DNA from: SZUA-430 sp034440175
GTDB lineage: Bacteria; Pseudomonadota; Alphaproteobacteria; Micropepsales; Micropepsaceae
DNA: 25,493 bases
Reading direction: 5' to 3'
Assembly (NCBI GenBank): GCA_034440175.1
Contig: JAWXBO010000092.1
Location: 1-25,493, forward strand
The notes beneath the pieces were generated by a model. That model was not told the DNA's origin, did not search any database, and was given only the letters and a program-made list of their open reading frames with translations. This document shows positions 16,014 to 23,212 of the stretch, one piece after another. Numbering within the stretch: position 1 is the first letter of the stretch; every line of letters begins with the position of its first letter. The translations under genes and the position numbers were made by a program.

Positions 16014-17105
16014 TCACCATTCCCGGTTTCTCAATTTATTGGCAAACACACGCTTGGCCATGCGGCCAAATTTCCTGTTGCGTTCATGAGCCACGGCAAC
16101 ACTTTCCGAATTGCGCCGCTCCTCACGCTGCAGCTTGCCGAAACGCTTTACCCGCCCGGCGTCCAGCGTCCCCGCATCCAGTGCCGCTTGCACCGCACAA
16201 CCGGGCTCGCCTTCATGGCCGCAATCGCTGAACCGGCAGGCGGCCGCCAACTCAGCGACGTCGGAGAACACTTCGGCCAACCCCTCCGCCGCGTCGACGA
16301 TCTGCAACTCGCGCATACCGGGCGTGTCCATCAGCCATGCACCGCATTTCAGCCGGTGGAGCGAGCGCCCTGTCGTCGTGTGCCGCCCACGCGCATCGTC
16401 CTCGCGAATGCCTTGCGTATGCAGAAGCGCCTCACCGCGCATGCTATTGACAATCGTTGACTTGCCCACGCCCGACGATCCCAGCAGCGCCAAGGTCTGC
16501 CCGCGTCCAAACCAGGGCTCCAGACATTCAAGGCTCAGCGGCTCGCGTGCATCGAACGCCTCGACCACCAATCCCCGCATCAACCGGCGGGCCGCAGTCA
16601 AGAAGGGCTCAACGTCATTGGAAAGATCAGCCTTGGTAATCACCACCACCGGCGCCACCTCGGCCTCCGCCGCCAGCGCCAAATAGCGCTCAAGCCTTGC
16701 CACATTGAAATCCTGGTTCGCCGACGTAACCAGCAGCAGCGTATCCACATTCGAAGCGATCAGCTGCACCCGCCGCCCGCTGCCTGCATTTTTGCGCTTG
16801 AACACGCTGCGCCGCTCAAGCCGGCGTGCCGGACGCCGGCTTTCCACATCAAACAATAGCCAGTCACCAACCGTCGCCTGCACCTCGTCATCATCTGAAG
16901 GCGCAAACGGCAACACGCGGCCCTCATACCCTGGCCCCGCAACATCAAGCGCGTCGCGATGCACCGCCAACACACGCACAGCCAGGAAAGCCGCATCGTC
17001 GTCCGTCAACTGCGCTTGAAAATGAGCGCCCCATCCATAATCTTTCAATGTCAATTGCTTCACAGTGCTATCATCCAGTTTGCAGGCAAGCCTGCGCAAG
17101 TTCAT
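16014..17105 (-). CDS. rsgA: Ribosome small-subunit-dependent GTPase A, first copy
   Basis: The product is about 363 residues from the ATG at 17103-17105; a GTG at 17120 or one inside DSTVKQL are alternatives, and none has a strong Shine-Dalgarno. RsgA is a circularly permuted GTPase that helps mature the 30S subunit. The order of motifs shows the permutation: an OB-fold (VGDWLLFD), G4 ITKAD, then G1 GSSGVGKST, G2 region GRHTTTGRSLH, G3 DTPGMRE, and a C-terminal zinc finger CRFSDCGHEGEPGC. The basic tail RKFGRMAKRVFANK is also usual. All GTPase motifs are intact. A second, clearly related copy lies immediately upstream, so the two arose by duplication or one was acquired. Confidence 0.93.
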   Translation of the reverse strand: MNLRRLACKLDDSTVKQLTLKDYGWGAHFQAQLTDDDAAFLAVRVLAVHRDALDVAGPGYEGRVLPFAPSDDDEVQATVGDWLLFDVESRRPARRLERRSVFKRKNAGSGRRVQLIASNVDTLLLVTSANQDFNVARLERYLALAAEAEVAPVVVITKADLSNDVEPFLTAARRLMRGLVVEAFDAREPLSLECLEPWFGRGQTLALLGSSGVGKSTIVNSMRGEALLHTQGIREDDARGRHTTTGRSLHRLKCGAWLMDTPGMRELQIVDAAEGLAEVFSDVAELAAACRFSDCGHEGEPGCAVQAALDAGTLDAGRVKRFGKLQREERRNSESVAVAHERNRKFGRMAKRVFANKLRNREW

Positions 17106-17167
17106 AAGCTCGCGAATCACGCGAACGGCGAATTTGGACTGGACGAGAAAAGGGTTAGCGACGACCG

Positions 17168-17224
17168 CTAGGCGCGCAACTCTTGCGCAAGGCCAGCCCC
17201 GGGGGAGATGGATACAATGGTCAT
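17168..17224 (-). CDS. Possible 18-codon leader ORF ahead of rsgA
   Basis: On the minus strand AAGGAGGAAGTTATG gives a near-perfect Shine-Dalgarno five bases before an ATG. The ORF then encodes MTIVSISPGAGLAQELRA and ends at TAG, about 60 bases before the first rsgA copy. Nothing in the peptide is recognised. Such a strong initiation site in a gene whose own start has none suggests a translated leader, a genuine microprotein, or a relic of the start of a deleted gene. The pairing of site and start codon is seen; translation is inferred. Confidence 0.35.
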   Translation of the reverse strand: MTIVSISPGAGLAQELRA

Positions 17225-17393
17225 AACTTCCTCCTTCAGCTTGGCAACAAGGATGCGCCCCTTATGCCATCCGGCGATGCCACACGCCAGAAAATCTTGA
17301 AGGCACCCCGCGCTGGTGCCGTAGTTGAGATTTTCTCCACGGCCCGTCACACCGTAACATCGGCGAAGAACTGCGGAAATCTTCGTCACATGA

Positions 17394-17434
17394 CCCCTCA
17401 CCTTTTTTTTGCAAGGGCAAAAAAGGGTGAGGGG
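17394..17434. terminator. Hairpin after the second rsgA copy, terminator-like
   Basis: CCCCTCACC followed by a T-run pairs with an A-run followed by GGGTGAGGGG across a short GC-containing loop; the arms total about 17 bp with one small bulge. On the minus strand it begins 28 bases after the stop of the second rsgA copy. It lacks a clear U-run after the 3' arm in that direction, so it may be a repeat element or a weak terminator rather than a standard intrinsic one. Confidence 0.55.
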
Positions 17435-17461
17435 ACCAGCACCGTCAGGTTTGTATTTGCC

Positions 17462-18586
17462 CTAACGATCCTGCTCCCTCCGCTTCTCGTTGAAAATGCG
17501 CCTGGGCATTCTCCCCGCCACCTTCGCCCGTGTTTTGGAACCCGAGATCGCCTGCGAATTGGATTGCTCCTCGCCCTGCAGCTTTTGATAGCGCATCAGA
17601 CGCAGATCATCGACCACTCCTGCCGTCACCGCCTCTTGCACCGCGCAGCCCGGCTCATTCAAATGCGTACAATTGGAGAATTTGCACGTCGCGGCCAGCG
17701 CCACCAGATCGTCGAACACCTCGTCAACACCCTGCGCCACATCCAGCAGCTGCAACTCACGGATACCGGGCGTATCCATCAACCACGCACCGTTCGCAAG
17801 CCGGTGCAGCGAGCGCGCCGATGTCGTGTGGCGGCCCTTGTCACCGCCCACGCGGCTCCCCTGGGTTGCCTGCAACAGTTGGCCCATCAAGCTGTTGACC
17901 AGCGTAGATTTTCCAACCCCCGACGAACCCAGTAACGCCAGCGTTTTTCCGCTCCCCAACCAAGGATCAAGTTGCTTACCCACGTCGGATTTCTTGGCAT
18001 TGATCGCCTGGACCGCAAGCCCCGGCTGCATCTCCTGCACCGCCTCGACAAAGGGTGTGACGTCTTCCGACAAATCGGCTTTGGTGATCAGTACCACCGG
18101 CGTAGCACCCGCTTCCGCCGCCAGCGCCAAATAGCGTTCAATGCGCGCCAGGTTGAATTCCTGATTGGCGGAAGTGACCACGAACAGCACGTCCACGTTT
18201 GCTGCGATCATCTGCACGCTGCGCCCCCGCCCGGCGCTCTTGCGTTTAAATACGCTGTGGCGGTCAAGCAATCGCAGCGCGCGCCGCGACCCATCGACCA
18301 GCATCCAGTCGCCGGTCGTCGCCGTGTTGCCTCTGTCGCGCTGCGTAAACCCTGCAATGCGTCCTTCAAACGACGGACCCGCCACATCAAGCGCGTCGCG
18401 ATGCACCATGACCACGCGCACCGGCAGGGCGTCGCCATCTTCGGGCGTCAGCTGCTGCTGAAAATGCGGGCCCCAGCCATAGTCCTCCAATGTCAGTCTG
18501 TGAGGAAGTGGCGTACTTTCCAAGGTAATATCAATCCCGGTCGGCGAGGAATATCCCGCATCGCACAGGGTAAGACGAACCGCCAT
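17462..18586 (-). CDS. rsgA: Ribosome small-subunit-dependent GTPase A, second copy
   Basis: The product has about 374 residues from the ATG at 18584-18586 (MAVRLTLC); a TTG at 18610 or one at 18523, just before the conserved LTLEDYGWGPHFQQQL, are other possibilities. The motifs are those of RsgA in permuted order: TTGDWMLVD, ITKADLSED, GSSGVGKSTLVNS, GRHTTSARSLHR, DTPGIRE and the zinc finger CKFSNCTHLNEPGC, then a basic tail. It shares long stretches with the neighbouring copy (HRDALDVAGP, SVFKRK, VTSANQ, RYLALAAEA). Sequence between motifs has diverged, so the duplication is not recent. It may be co-transcribed with the acetyltransferase gene just 5' of it. Confidence 0.93.
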   Translation of the reverse strand: MAVRLTLCDAGYSSPTGIDITLESTPLPHRLTLEDYGWGPHFQQQLTPEDGDALPVRVVMVHRDALDVAGPSFEGRIAGFTQRDRGNTATTGDWMLVDGSRRALRLLDRHSVFKRKSAGRGRSVQMIAANVDVLFVVTSANQEFNLARIERYLALAAEAGATPVVLITKADLSEDVTPFVEAVQEMQPGLAVQAINAKKSDVGKQLDPWLGSGKTLALLGSSGVGKSTLVNSLMGQLLQATQGSRVGGDKGRHTTSARSLHRLANGAWLMDTPGIRELQLLDVAQGVDEVFDDLVALAATCKFSNCTHLNEPGCAVQEAVTAGVVDDLRLMRYQKLQGEEQSNSQAISGSKTRAKVAGRMPRRIFNEKRREQDR

Positions 18587-18626
18587 GGCGGTCAACGCCA
18601 GAGCAGTCAACTATTGTGAAATGGAC

Positions 18627-19112
18627 TCACAGCAGTCGTTGCCACCAACCGACATCGTGCCAAGCATCGAATTTTCGTCCGACCTCGCGGTAAATGCCTA
18701 ACGGTTCAAATCCCATTGCTTGGTGCAGCCCGACACTCGCTTCGTTTGGTAGCGCGATGCCAGCAAAGGCAGCGTGAAAGCCGAGACTTGCTGCGGCAGG
18801 CAAAAGTCGAGAGTACAGACAACGCGCCACGCCGCGCCGTTGAGCGACTGGAGCAACATAGACGGCTACGTCGATGGAGTTTCGGTATGCCGAGCGAGTC
18901 CGATGCTGACTGGCATAAGCATATCCAACCACCCGCCCATCTATTTCGGCAACCAGATAAGGGTATTGCGGCAGAAGGGCTGCAATGCGCCTTTCGACCT
19001 CGATTGTGTCAGGCGGCACTTCCTCGAAGGAGATAGTGCTGTCGGTTACGTACGGCGCGTATATCGCCTGAATCTCTGCCGCATCCGCTGCAACAGCTGG
19101 ACGTACATTCAT
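18627..19112 (-). CDS. GNAT N-acetyltransferase, phosphinothricin acetyltransferase-like
   Basis: The 161 residues start at MNVRPAVAADAAEIQAIYAP, the standard beginning of the PAT/YncA-type GNAT proteins. Other marks are DSTISFEEVPPDTIEVERRI, a middle strand YLVAEIDGRVVGYAYAS, the acetyl-CoA pyrophosphate loop VAPVAQRRGVAR and the end MGFEPLGIYREVGRKFDAWHDVGWWQ, which is almost diagnostic of the family. Such enzymes acetylate small amines such as phosphinothricin, methionine sulfoximine or related amino acids in the cytoplasm. The frame stays open for 109 more codons upstream to a GTG at 19439, but that extension is Cys/Arg-rich, has no family counterpart and runs across a decayed region, so it is excluded. 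Its gene is the most upstream of the leftward rsgA group. Confidence 0.9.
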   Translation of the reverse strand: MNVRPAVAADAAEIQAIYAPYVTDSTISFEEVPPDTIEVERRIAALLPQYPYLVAEIDGRVVGYAYASQHRTRSAYRNSIDVAVYVAPVAQRRGVARCLYSRLLPAAASLGFHAAFAGIALPNEASVGLHQAMGFEPLGIYREVGRKFDAWHDVGWWQRLL

Positions 19113-19289
19113 ATTCGAACCGCACAAGGATAGAGACAGAAATACACTGCCCGGACACTCCTGCTGAAGCAAGCATCTATGTCCGCTATCCCATTTAGAG
19201 TACCCGCAAGCGGCGCTTTGGTCCCCACGACAAACCAGCCATTTAGGAATTTTGCTGAGCCACCCTACACCTGACACGTGAAGCAGTTT

Positions 19290-19480
19290 GCAAGACACAT
19301 TTGTATGTGAATAAACACCACCAAGCCCCGCCCGAGATAGTCGCGGCCTTCCTTGGAGATTTCTGCCAGCACGCGCAGGTCTCGGCCTTTGCCACGAACA
19401 TCCGGTGCGAGGGGTGCGTTTTCCTACCAATTCCACCACTGGGGCACGGCGTCGTCATCGAAACACGCAACGGCAAAAGC
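19290..19480 (-). pseudogene. Possible decayed reading frame, unidentified
   Basis: One minus-strand frame reads FAVACFDDDAVPQWWNW, then TAG, then continues in the same frame as ENAPLAPDVRGKGRDLRVLA and further EISKEGRDYLGRGLVVF. It is protein-like on both sides of the stop, with charged and hydrophobic residues alternating as in real domains, and has no start codon. I do not recognise the family. It could be a gene broken by a nonsense mutation. The tRNA-Leu-like stretch overlaps the stop, so one of the two readings is probably chance. Confidence 0.25.
19423..19445 (-). other. tRNA-Leu-like 5' fragment, possible attachment-site scar
   Basis: The minus strand contains AGTGGTGGAATTGGTAG preceded by GCCCC, as in the acceptor strand and D-arm of many bacterial tRNA-Leu genes. 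The match then stops: no anticodon arm, variable arm, TTCGA T-arm or pairing CTGGGGC end follows. It is therefore not a working tRNA. It lies 54 bases beyond the recombinase remnant, where an attachment site would be expected, although integrases more often use the 3' end of a tRNA. Confidence 0.3.
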
Positions 19481-19498
19481 AAATAGTGTAACTTTACT

Positions 19499-19679
19499 TC
19501 ACCGCTTTTGCGGCCTTCCTTTGGGCGGCGATTGGCATGGGCCGCGCTTTGCGACGTCCGTATAGTTCTTCAAATGCCACCCGTAATATTTCTCGATCCT
19601 TTCGACGCTAGTGCGGCAGTTCTTGGCGACCTGATAAATGTCTGCGCCTTCGAGCGTCGACACACTGATTAAGCCTACG
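19499..19679 (-). pseudogene. C-terminal remnant of a tyrosine recombinase (phage/island integrase)
   Basis: The minus-strand frame reads VGLISVSTLEGADIYQVAKN, then CRTSVERIEKYYGWHLKNYT and a basic tail to TGA at 19499-19501. The 'GADIYQVAKNCRTSVExIEKYY' stretch corresponds to the end of integrase catalytic domains, in which the second or adjacent Tyr is the nucleophile; alphaproteobacterial integrases commonly read 'VAKNCRTSVEMIEKxYAxHIKN'. The catalytic Arg and HxxR boxes that should precede it are missing, and no start codon precedes the fragment. It is thus a truncated, inactive gene. The recognition is from family knowledge and was not searched. Confidence 0.65.
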
Positions 19680-19904
19680 GAGAACGCGCTGGAAACGCTG
19701 GGCCCAACCCAAGGCAGTTACAGACGCCTTTGAGCGCAAGGTGGGTTCGGTGAAAGTCTGCATTTCTCAAATCGATATTGGTGCGAAGCCCGGCGGGCGC
19801 GACATCGTGCGCAAATTGGCGGTGGCCCTCGCGTGCCGCTGTCAGTGCCGACCGAGGAGTAAAACCCACGGCCAGAAGTTTGGACCTTTGACAACATCCC
19901 CCAA

Positions 19905-20049
19905 CGCCCGTCATAGTCGGGCTCTTGTCCCGGCTACCCAGCCGCCGCGCGTCTGCGCGACGAAAGACGAAAGCGTTACCGGACTCAAAGAAGTTTATAC
20001 GTCGCTGACGCGCGGCGGCTGGGTGGCCGGGAGCCCGGCCATGACGAAC
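19905..20049. repeat. Long imperfect palindrome of an alphaproteobacterial intergenic type
   Basis: The left arm (about 19905-19961) and right arm (about 20000-20049) can pair over nearly 50 bp. Shared blocks are CGTCAT, then GCCGGGC-type cores, ACCCAGCCGCCGCGCGTC and GCG, with a four-base indel and a few mismatches. The loop is about 40 bases. A CGTCATGGCCGGGC core of this type recurs between genes in alphaproteobacteria, by recollection. It may be a non-autonomous mobile repeat. It sits about 200 bp upstream of the vWA gene, so it could also end incoming transcription. Confidence 0.7.
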
Positions 20050-20256
20050 GTGTGAGTGTACTGCCGCCGTTGGTGTGAAAGCCGGGCGCTCACGCTCCAC
20101 GACAATCCCGTCACCGAAGTGACCGCCATTACTGCGCACCATCAATCCGCCGCATTCGGCACGACAACGCCCAATTCGCATCGTAATCGCGTCGTTATCG
20201 GCGCGCATTGGTGTCCCCACAAGCGGCACAGGACCGTCGCTTAGAGGACCCCACCC

Positions 20257-22488
20257 ATGACATCGTTGAGTTTCACCAGCGGGAGCCCGCACCGGCACCC
20301 CCGCATTCTCTTGCGCCGAATCTTGATCTCAGGCGTAGCTCTATTCACTGCCTTGGCCGTAGGCCCCGCCATCCGGGCCGACGTCGCACCACCCCAAGCC
20401 GAGCCAGCCGTCCTGGTCACGCCCGATGACATGGGCACCGGCTCGCTACTGCTCAAAACCACCGACGGAGGTAAATATCTCGAAGCCCCGCGCCTCAAGA
20501 CCGACGTCTCGATCGCAGTCACTGGCCCCATCGCCCGTACCCGCATCACCCAACGCTTCGAAAACCCGTCGGATAAATGGGTCGAAGGTGTTTACGTCTA
20601 TCCAATGCCGCAAAACGCCGCCGTAGACACGCTGAAAATGCAAGTCGGCGACCGCTTCCTGGAAGGCCAGGTCAAGGAGCGCGTCGAAGCCCGCCAGATC
20701 TACGAGAAGGCCGCGGCCGCAGGCATCAAGACCACCCTTATCGAACAGCAGCGCCCCAACATCTTCACTAACTCGGTCGCAAACATCGGCCCGCATGAAA
20801 CCATCATCGTGCAGATCGAATACCAGGAGGCAGTGCGCCTCGATGGCAGCAAATTCGAGTTGCGGGTGCCGCTGGTGGTGGGTCCGCGCTACATCCCGAA
20901 GCCGGAAGTGGCGATGGTCAATGTCTCGACCGAAAGCCCCTCGCTCCTCGTGATCGACTCTGTCCCCGACGCGCACGCGATTGCGCCCCCGGTGTTTCAC
21001 CCCAAATTCGGCAAGATCAACCCGGTCTCGCTCCGCGTGACGCTGAAGTCCGGCGTCTCACTCGCCGCCATCAACAGCCTCTATCACCAAGCCAGAATCG
21101 AAAAATCCGGCGGCAAAACGGCAACCATCACCCTTGATGGCAATGTGCCGGCCGACCGCGACTTTGTTCTGAACTGGAAATTGGCCGCTCAAGCCCAGCC
21201 GCAAGCAACCCTTTTCCGCGAAACTATCGGCGGACAAAACTACTACCTCGCCATGGTCGTGCCGCCGTTGGACGCATCCAGCAAGCACCGCCAGCCGCGC
21301 GAAGCCATCTTCGTCATCGACAATTCCGGCTCCATGTCGGGCGAGTCGATGAAGCAGGCGAAGGCCGCACTGCTGACGGCGCTCAAAAAGTTGAAACCCG
21401 AAGACCGCTTCAACGTCATCCGCTTTGACGACACCTTCGATGTGCTGTTCAAAGACGCGGTTTCTGCGGACAAAGTTAACGTCACCATCGCCGAACGCTT
21501 CGTCGGCAATCTGGAAGCTAACGGCGGCACCGAAATCTACTCTGCACTGAAAGCCGCCCTCTACGACACCCATCCAACTGACACGTCGCGCCTGCGCCAG
21601 GTGATATTCCTGACCGACGGCGCGGTCGGCAACGAGGATCAGGTGCTGGCGGAGATCGGCAAGTCGCTCGGCCGCTCACGCCTGTTCACCATCGGCATCG
21701 GATCGGCGCCGAACTCCTATCTGATGGAGCACATCGCGCGCCAGGGCAGGGGCTGGTTCACTCACATTGGTTCGGAAACCGAGGTCGAAACCGGCGTCGT
21801 CGAACTCTTCAACAAGCTCGAAAGCCCATTGATGACCGATCTCAAAGTCGTCACCGATGGCGTAACGCTCGAGACTTGGCCAAACCCGTTGCCCGACCTC
21901 TACGCGGGCGAACCCGTGCTTATGACGTCTGTGACCAACGCCGCGTCGGGCACGATCAAACTAGAAGGCCGCATGGGAACGACACCGTGGAGCACGACAC
22001 TTGACCTGAGCGCCGCCGAAACCGGCAGCGGCGTTTCGAAAAGCTGGGCGCGCTCTAAAATCGCCGCGGTAGAAGCCCTGCGGTACAAGGGCGCCAACGA
22101 AGGCGACATCGATGTGCAGGTGTTGAAGGTGGCGCTCGATCATCATCTGGTCTCAAGACTGACCAGCCTGGTCGCTGTCGATATCACGCCAAGCCGTCCC
22201 ACCGGCGATGCACTGTCGAGCCACGAAATGCCGACCAACCTGCCGCAGGGCTGGAACTTCGAGAAAGTCTTCGGTGAAGACCCATCGAACCCCGCGATCA
22301 AAGCCTCGATCAACCCATTACTGATGTTGAAGCTGGCAATGTCGGACAAGGCACCGTCAGCAAACGACGGGCAGGGCGTCGCTCTCCCGCAAACCGACGC
22401 CGGAACTGACCTTATGCTTTTCCTCGGGTGCTTACTGCTCTTGTCGGGAAGCGCCATGCTGCTCATGCTCCGCGTACGGAAGGTATAA
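20257..22488 (+). CDS. Sortase target: VIT and vWA domain surface protein (marine proteobacterial type)
   Basis: The 743 residues have a signal peptide (basic RHPRILLRR, hydrophobic 21-38, likely cleavage after IRA near 41). A VIT domain covers roughly 75-200 (VSIAVTGPIARTRITQRFEN, VEGVYVYPMPQNAAVD). A vWA domain at about 345-520 has a complete MIDAS site: DNSGSMSG (Asp355, Ser357, Ser359), Thr425 in GGTEIY and Asp454 in FLTDGAVG. The end is a sorting signal: LPQT (710-713) followed by DAG, a hydrophobic span 718-738 and the basic RVRKV. VIT/vWA proteins of this layout are the dedicated substrates of class GN sortases and resemble inter-alpha-trypsin-inhibitor heavy chains. It should be exported, cleaved after Thr and covalently anchored. 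AGAGG stands ten bases before the ATG. The sortase gene follows. Confidence 0.93.
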   Translation: MTSLSFTSGSPHRHPRILLRRILISGVALFTALAVGPAIRADVAPPQAEPAVLVTPDDMGTGSLLLKTTDGGKYLEAPRLKTDVSIAVTGPIARTRITQRFENPSDKWVEGVYVYPMPQNAAVDTLKMQVGDRFLEGQVKERVEARQIYEKAAAAGIKTTLIEQQRPNIFTNSVANIGPHETIIVQIEYQEAVRLDGSKFELRVPLVVGPRYIPKPEVAMVNVSTESPSLLVIDSVPDAHAIAPPVFHPKFGKINPVSLRVTLKSGVSLAAINSLYHQARIEKSGGKTATITLDGNVPADRDFVLNWKLAAQAQPQATLFRETIGGQNYYLAMVVPPLDASSKHRQPREAIFVIDNSGSMSGESMKQAKAALLTALKKLKPEDRFNVIRFDDTFDVLFKDAVSADKVNVTIAERFVGNLEANGGTEIYSALKAALYDTHPTDTSRLRQVIFLTDGAVGNEDQVLAEIGKSLGRSRLFTIGIGSAPNSYLMEHIARQGRGWFTHIGSETEVETGVVELFNKLESPLMTDLKVVTDGVTLETWPNPLPDLYAGEPVLMTSVTNAASGTIKLEGRMGTTPWSTTLDLSAAETGSGVSKSWARSKIAAVEALRYKGANEGDIDVQVLKVALDHHLVSRLTSLVAVDITPSRPTGDALSSHEMPTNLPQGWNFEKVFGEDPSNPAIKASINPLLMLKLAMSDKAPSANDGQGVALPQTDAGTDLMLFLGCLLLLSGSAMLLMLRVRKV

Positions 22489-22501
22489 GTGTAGTAAGAA
22501 A

Positions 22502-23140
22502 ATGCTCACACGAAGAAACGAAGAAACGAAGACAAGCAAAAGAGGAAACTTCCTCTTCGTTCCTTCGTTGCTTCGTGTGAGTCATCTTTCGGGCTTCGCC
22601 ATTGTCTCTGTCATCTTGGGGCTGGCGTTCACAGGCAACGCACTCTTCATCAGAGCCAAGGCTGTGCTCGCACAAGTCCTCCTCGAACAAGCCTGGCAAA
22701 ACACGATCTCCACGGGCAAAGCAACAAAGGCCTGGAGTTGGGCCGACACCCACCCCGTCGCCCGCATCGAGTTCCCGCGATTGAACCAGTCCGCAGTCGT
22801 CCTCGCCGAAGCTGGCGGCGAAGCGCTCGCCTTCGGCCCGGCACACGTCGCCGCCTCACCCTTTCCCGGCGCCAACGGCACCAGCGTCATCGGCGGCCAC
22901 CGCGACACCCATTTCAACTTCATCAAAGACCTCAAACCCGGCGACGCGATCACCGTCACAACGCAAAGCGGAGTCCGGATCAACTACCGCATGACCGGCG
23001 CCACCATCGTTCACGCCCAGTCCTCCGGCATAGCGACCGCAGGCCAAACCCCGCGCCTGGCGCTGGTCACATGCTACCCCTTCGACGGCCTGCAACGCGG
23101 CAAATTACGTTACGTAGTGATCGCCCGCGCCATCGACTAA
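22502..23140 (+). CDS. Class GN sortase
   Basis: The product has 212 residues if the ATG at 22502 is used, or 187 from an in-frame GTG at 22577. The first 25 codons lie inside a palindromic repeat and are unlike family N-termini, so the shorter form may be the real one; neither has a good ribosome-binding site. Residues 31-50 form the N-terminal membrane helix, followed by the usual AWSWADTHPVARIEFPRL. The catalytic set is present: His133 in IGGHRDTHF, Cys191 in ALVTCYPF and Arg203 in GKLRYVV. Sortases cut LPxT-type signals by transpeptidation; class GN enzymes serve one neighbouring target in Gram-negative bacteria. The target gene lies 13 bp upstream, so the two form a closed system, probably in the inner membrane facing the periplasm. 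Confidence 0.93.
   Translation: MLTRRNEETKTSKRGNFLFVPSLLRVSHLSGFAIVSVILGLAFTGNALFIRAKAVLAQVLLEQAWQNTISTGKATKAWSWADTHPVARIEFPRLNQSAVVLAEAGGEALAFGPAHVAASPFPGANGTSVIGGHRDTHFNFIKDLKPGDAITVTTQSGVRINYRMTGATIVHAQSSGIATAGQTPRLALVTCYPFDGLQRGKLRYVVIARAID
22505..22581. repeat. Palindromic repeat overlapping the sortase start
   Basis: CTCACACGAAG (22505-22515) pairs with CTTCGTGTGAG (22571-22581). The arms continue inward as repeated AACGAAG units and close on GAGGAA-AC-TTCCTC at 22542-22555. The left arm has an eight-base insertion relative to the right. The left arm also has an eight-base tandem period (ACGAAGAA repeated). It looks like an inserted repeat element that brought an in-frame ATG to the sortase reading frame. 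In RNA it would form a long hairpin over the translation start. Confidence 0.75.
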
Positions 23141-23212
23141 GTCCGTACGATTGTCACTATCCAATCTCCCGGCTTTGCATAGAATAGAGCGCTTCAACGG
23201 ACAGAGGTCACC

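Larger units (their letters stand above)
17106..17461. other. Gap between the two rsgA genes
   Basis: This 356-bp stretch has no convincing conventional gene. It holds a hairpin at 17394-17434 past the end of the second rsgA copy and a very short ORF at 17168-17224 with a strong ribosome-binding site. It must also carry the promoter of the first copy unless transcription reads through. The rsgA frame itself stays open for some codons above the chosen start (reading NPFLVQSKFAVRVIREL), so an unusual start farther upstream cannot be excluded. Confidence 0.6.
19113..20256. other. Gene-poor 1.1-kb scar region
   Basis: No intact gene was found. It holds fragments only: a tRNA-Leu-like piece (19423-19445), a possible decayed reading frame (about 19290-19480), a tyrosine-recombinase tail (19499-19679) and a long palindrome (19905-20049). 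A short UUCG-capped hairpin, GTCACTTCGGTGAC on the minus strand, lies at 20110-20123. The stretch from 20050 to 20256 must include the promoter of the vWA gene, but no clear -35/-10 pair stands out. The mixture suggests the remains of an integrated element. Confidence 0.6.

Noticed and set aside
19113..19439. 109-residue N-terminal extension of the GNAT protein from a GTG
   Set aside because: The family starts at MNVRPA; the extension is Cys/Arg-rich and covers decayed sequence and the tRNA-like stretch.
20110..20123. UUCG-capped hairpin (GTCACTTCGGTGAC on the minus strand) as a small RNA
   Set aside because: A five-base-pair stem alone is too short to support an RNA gene; no promoter or terminator could be tied to it.
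19675..20298. 207-codon minus-strand frame upstream of the vWA gene
   Set aside because: It spans the long palindrome and lacks any domain I recognise; its open length is explained by base composition.
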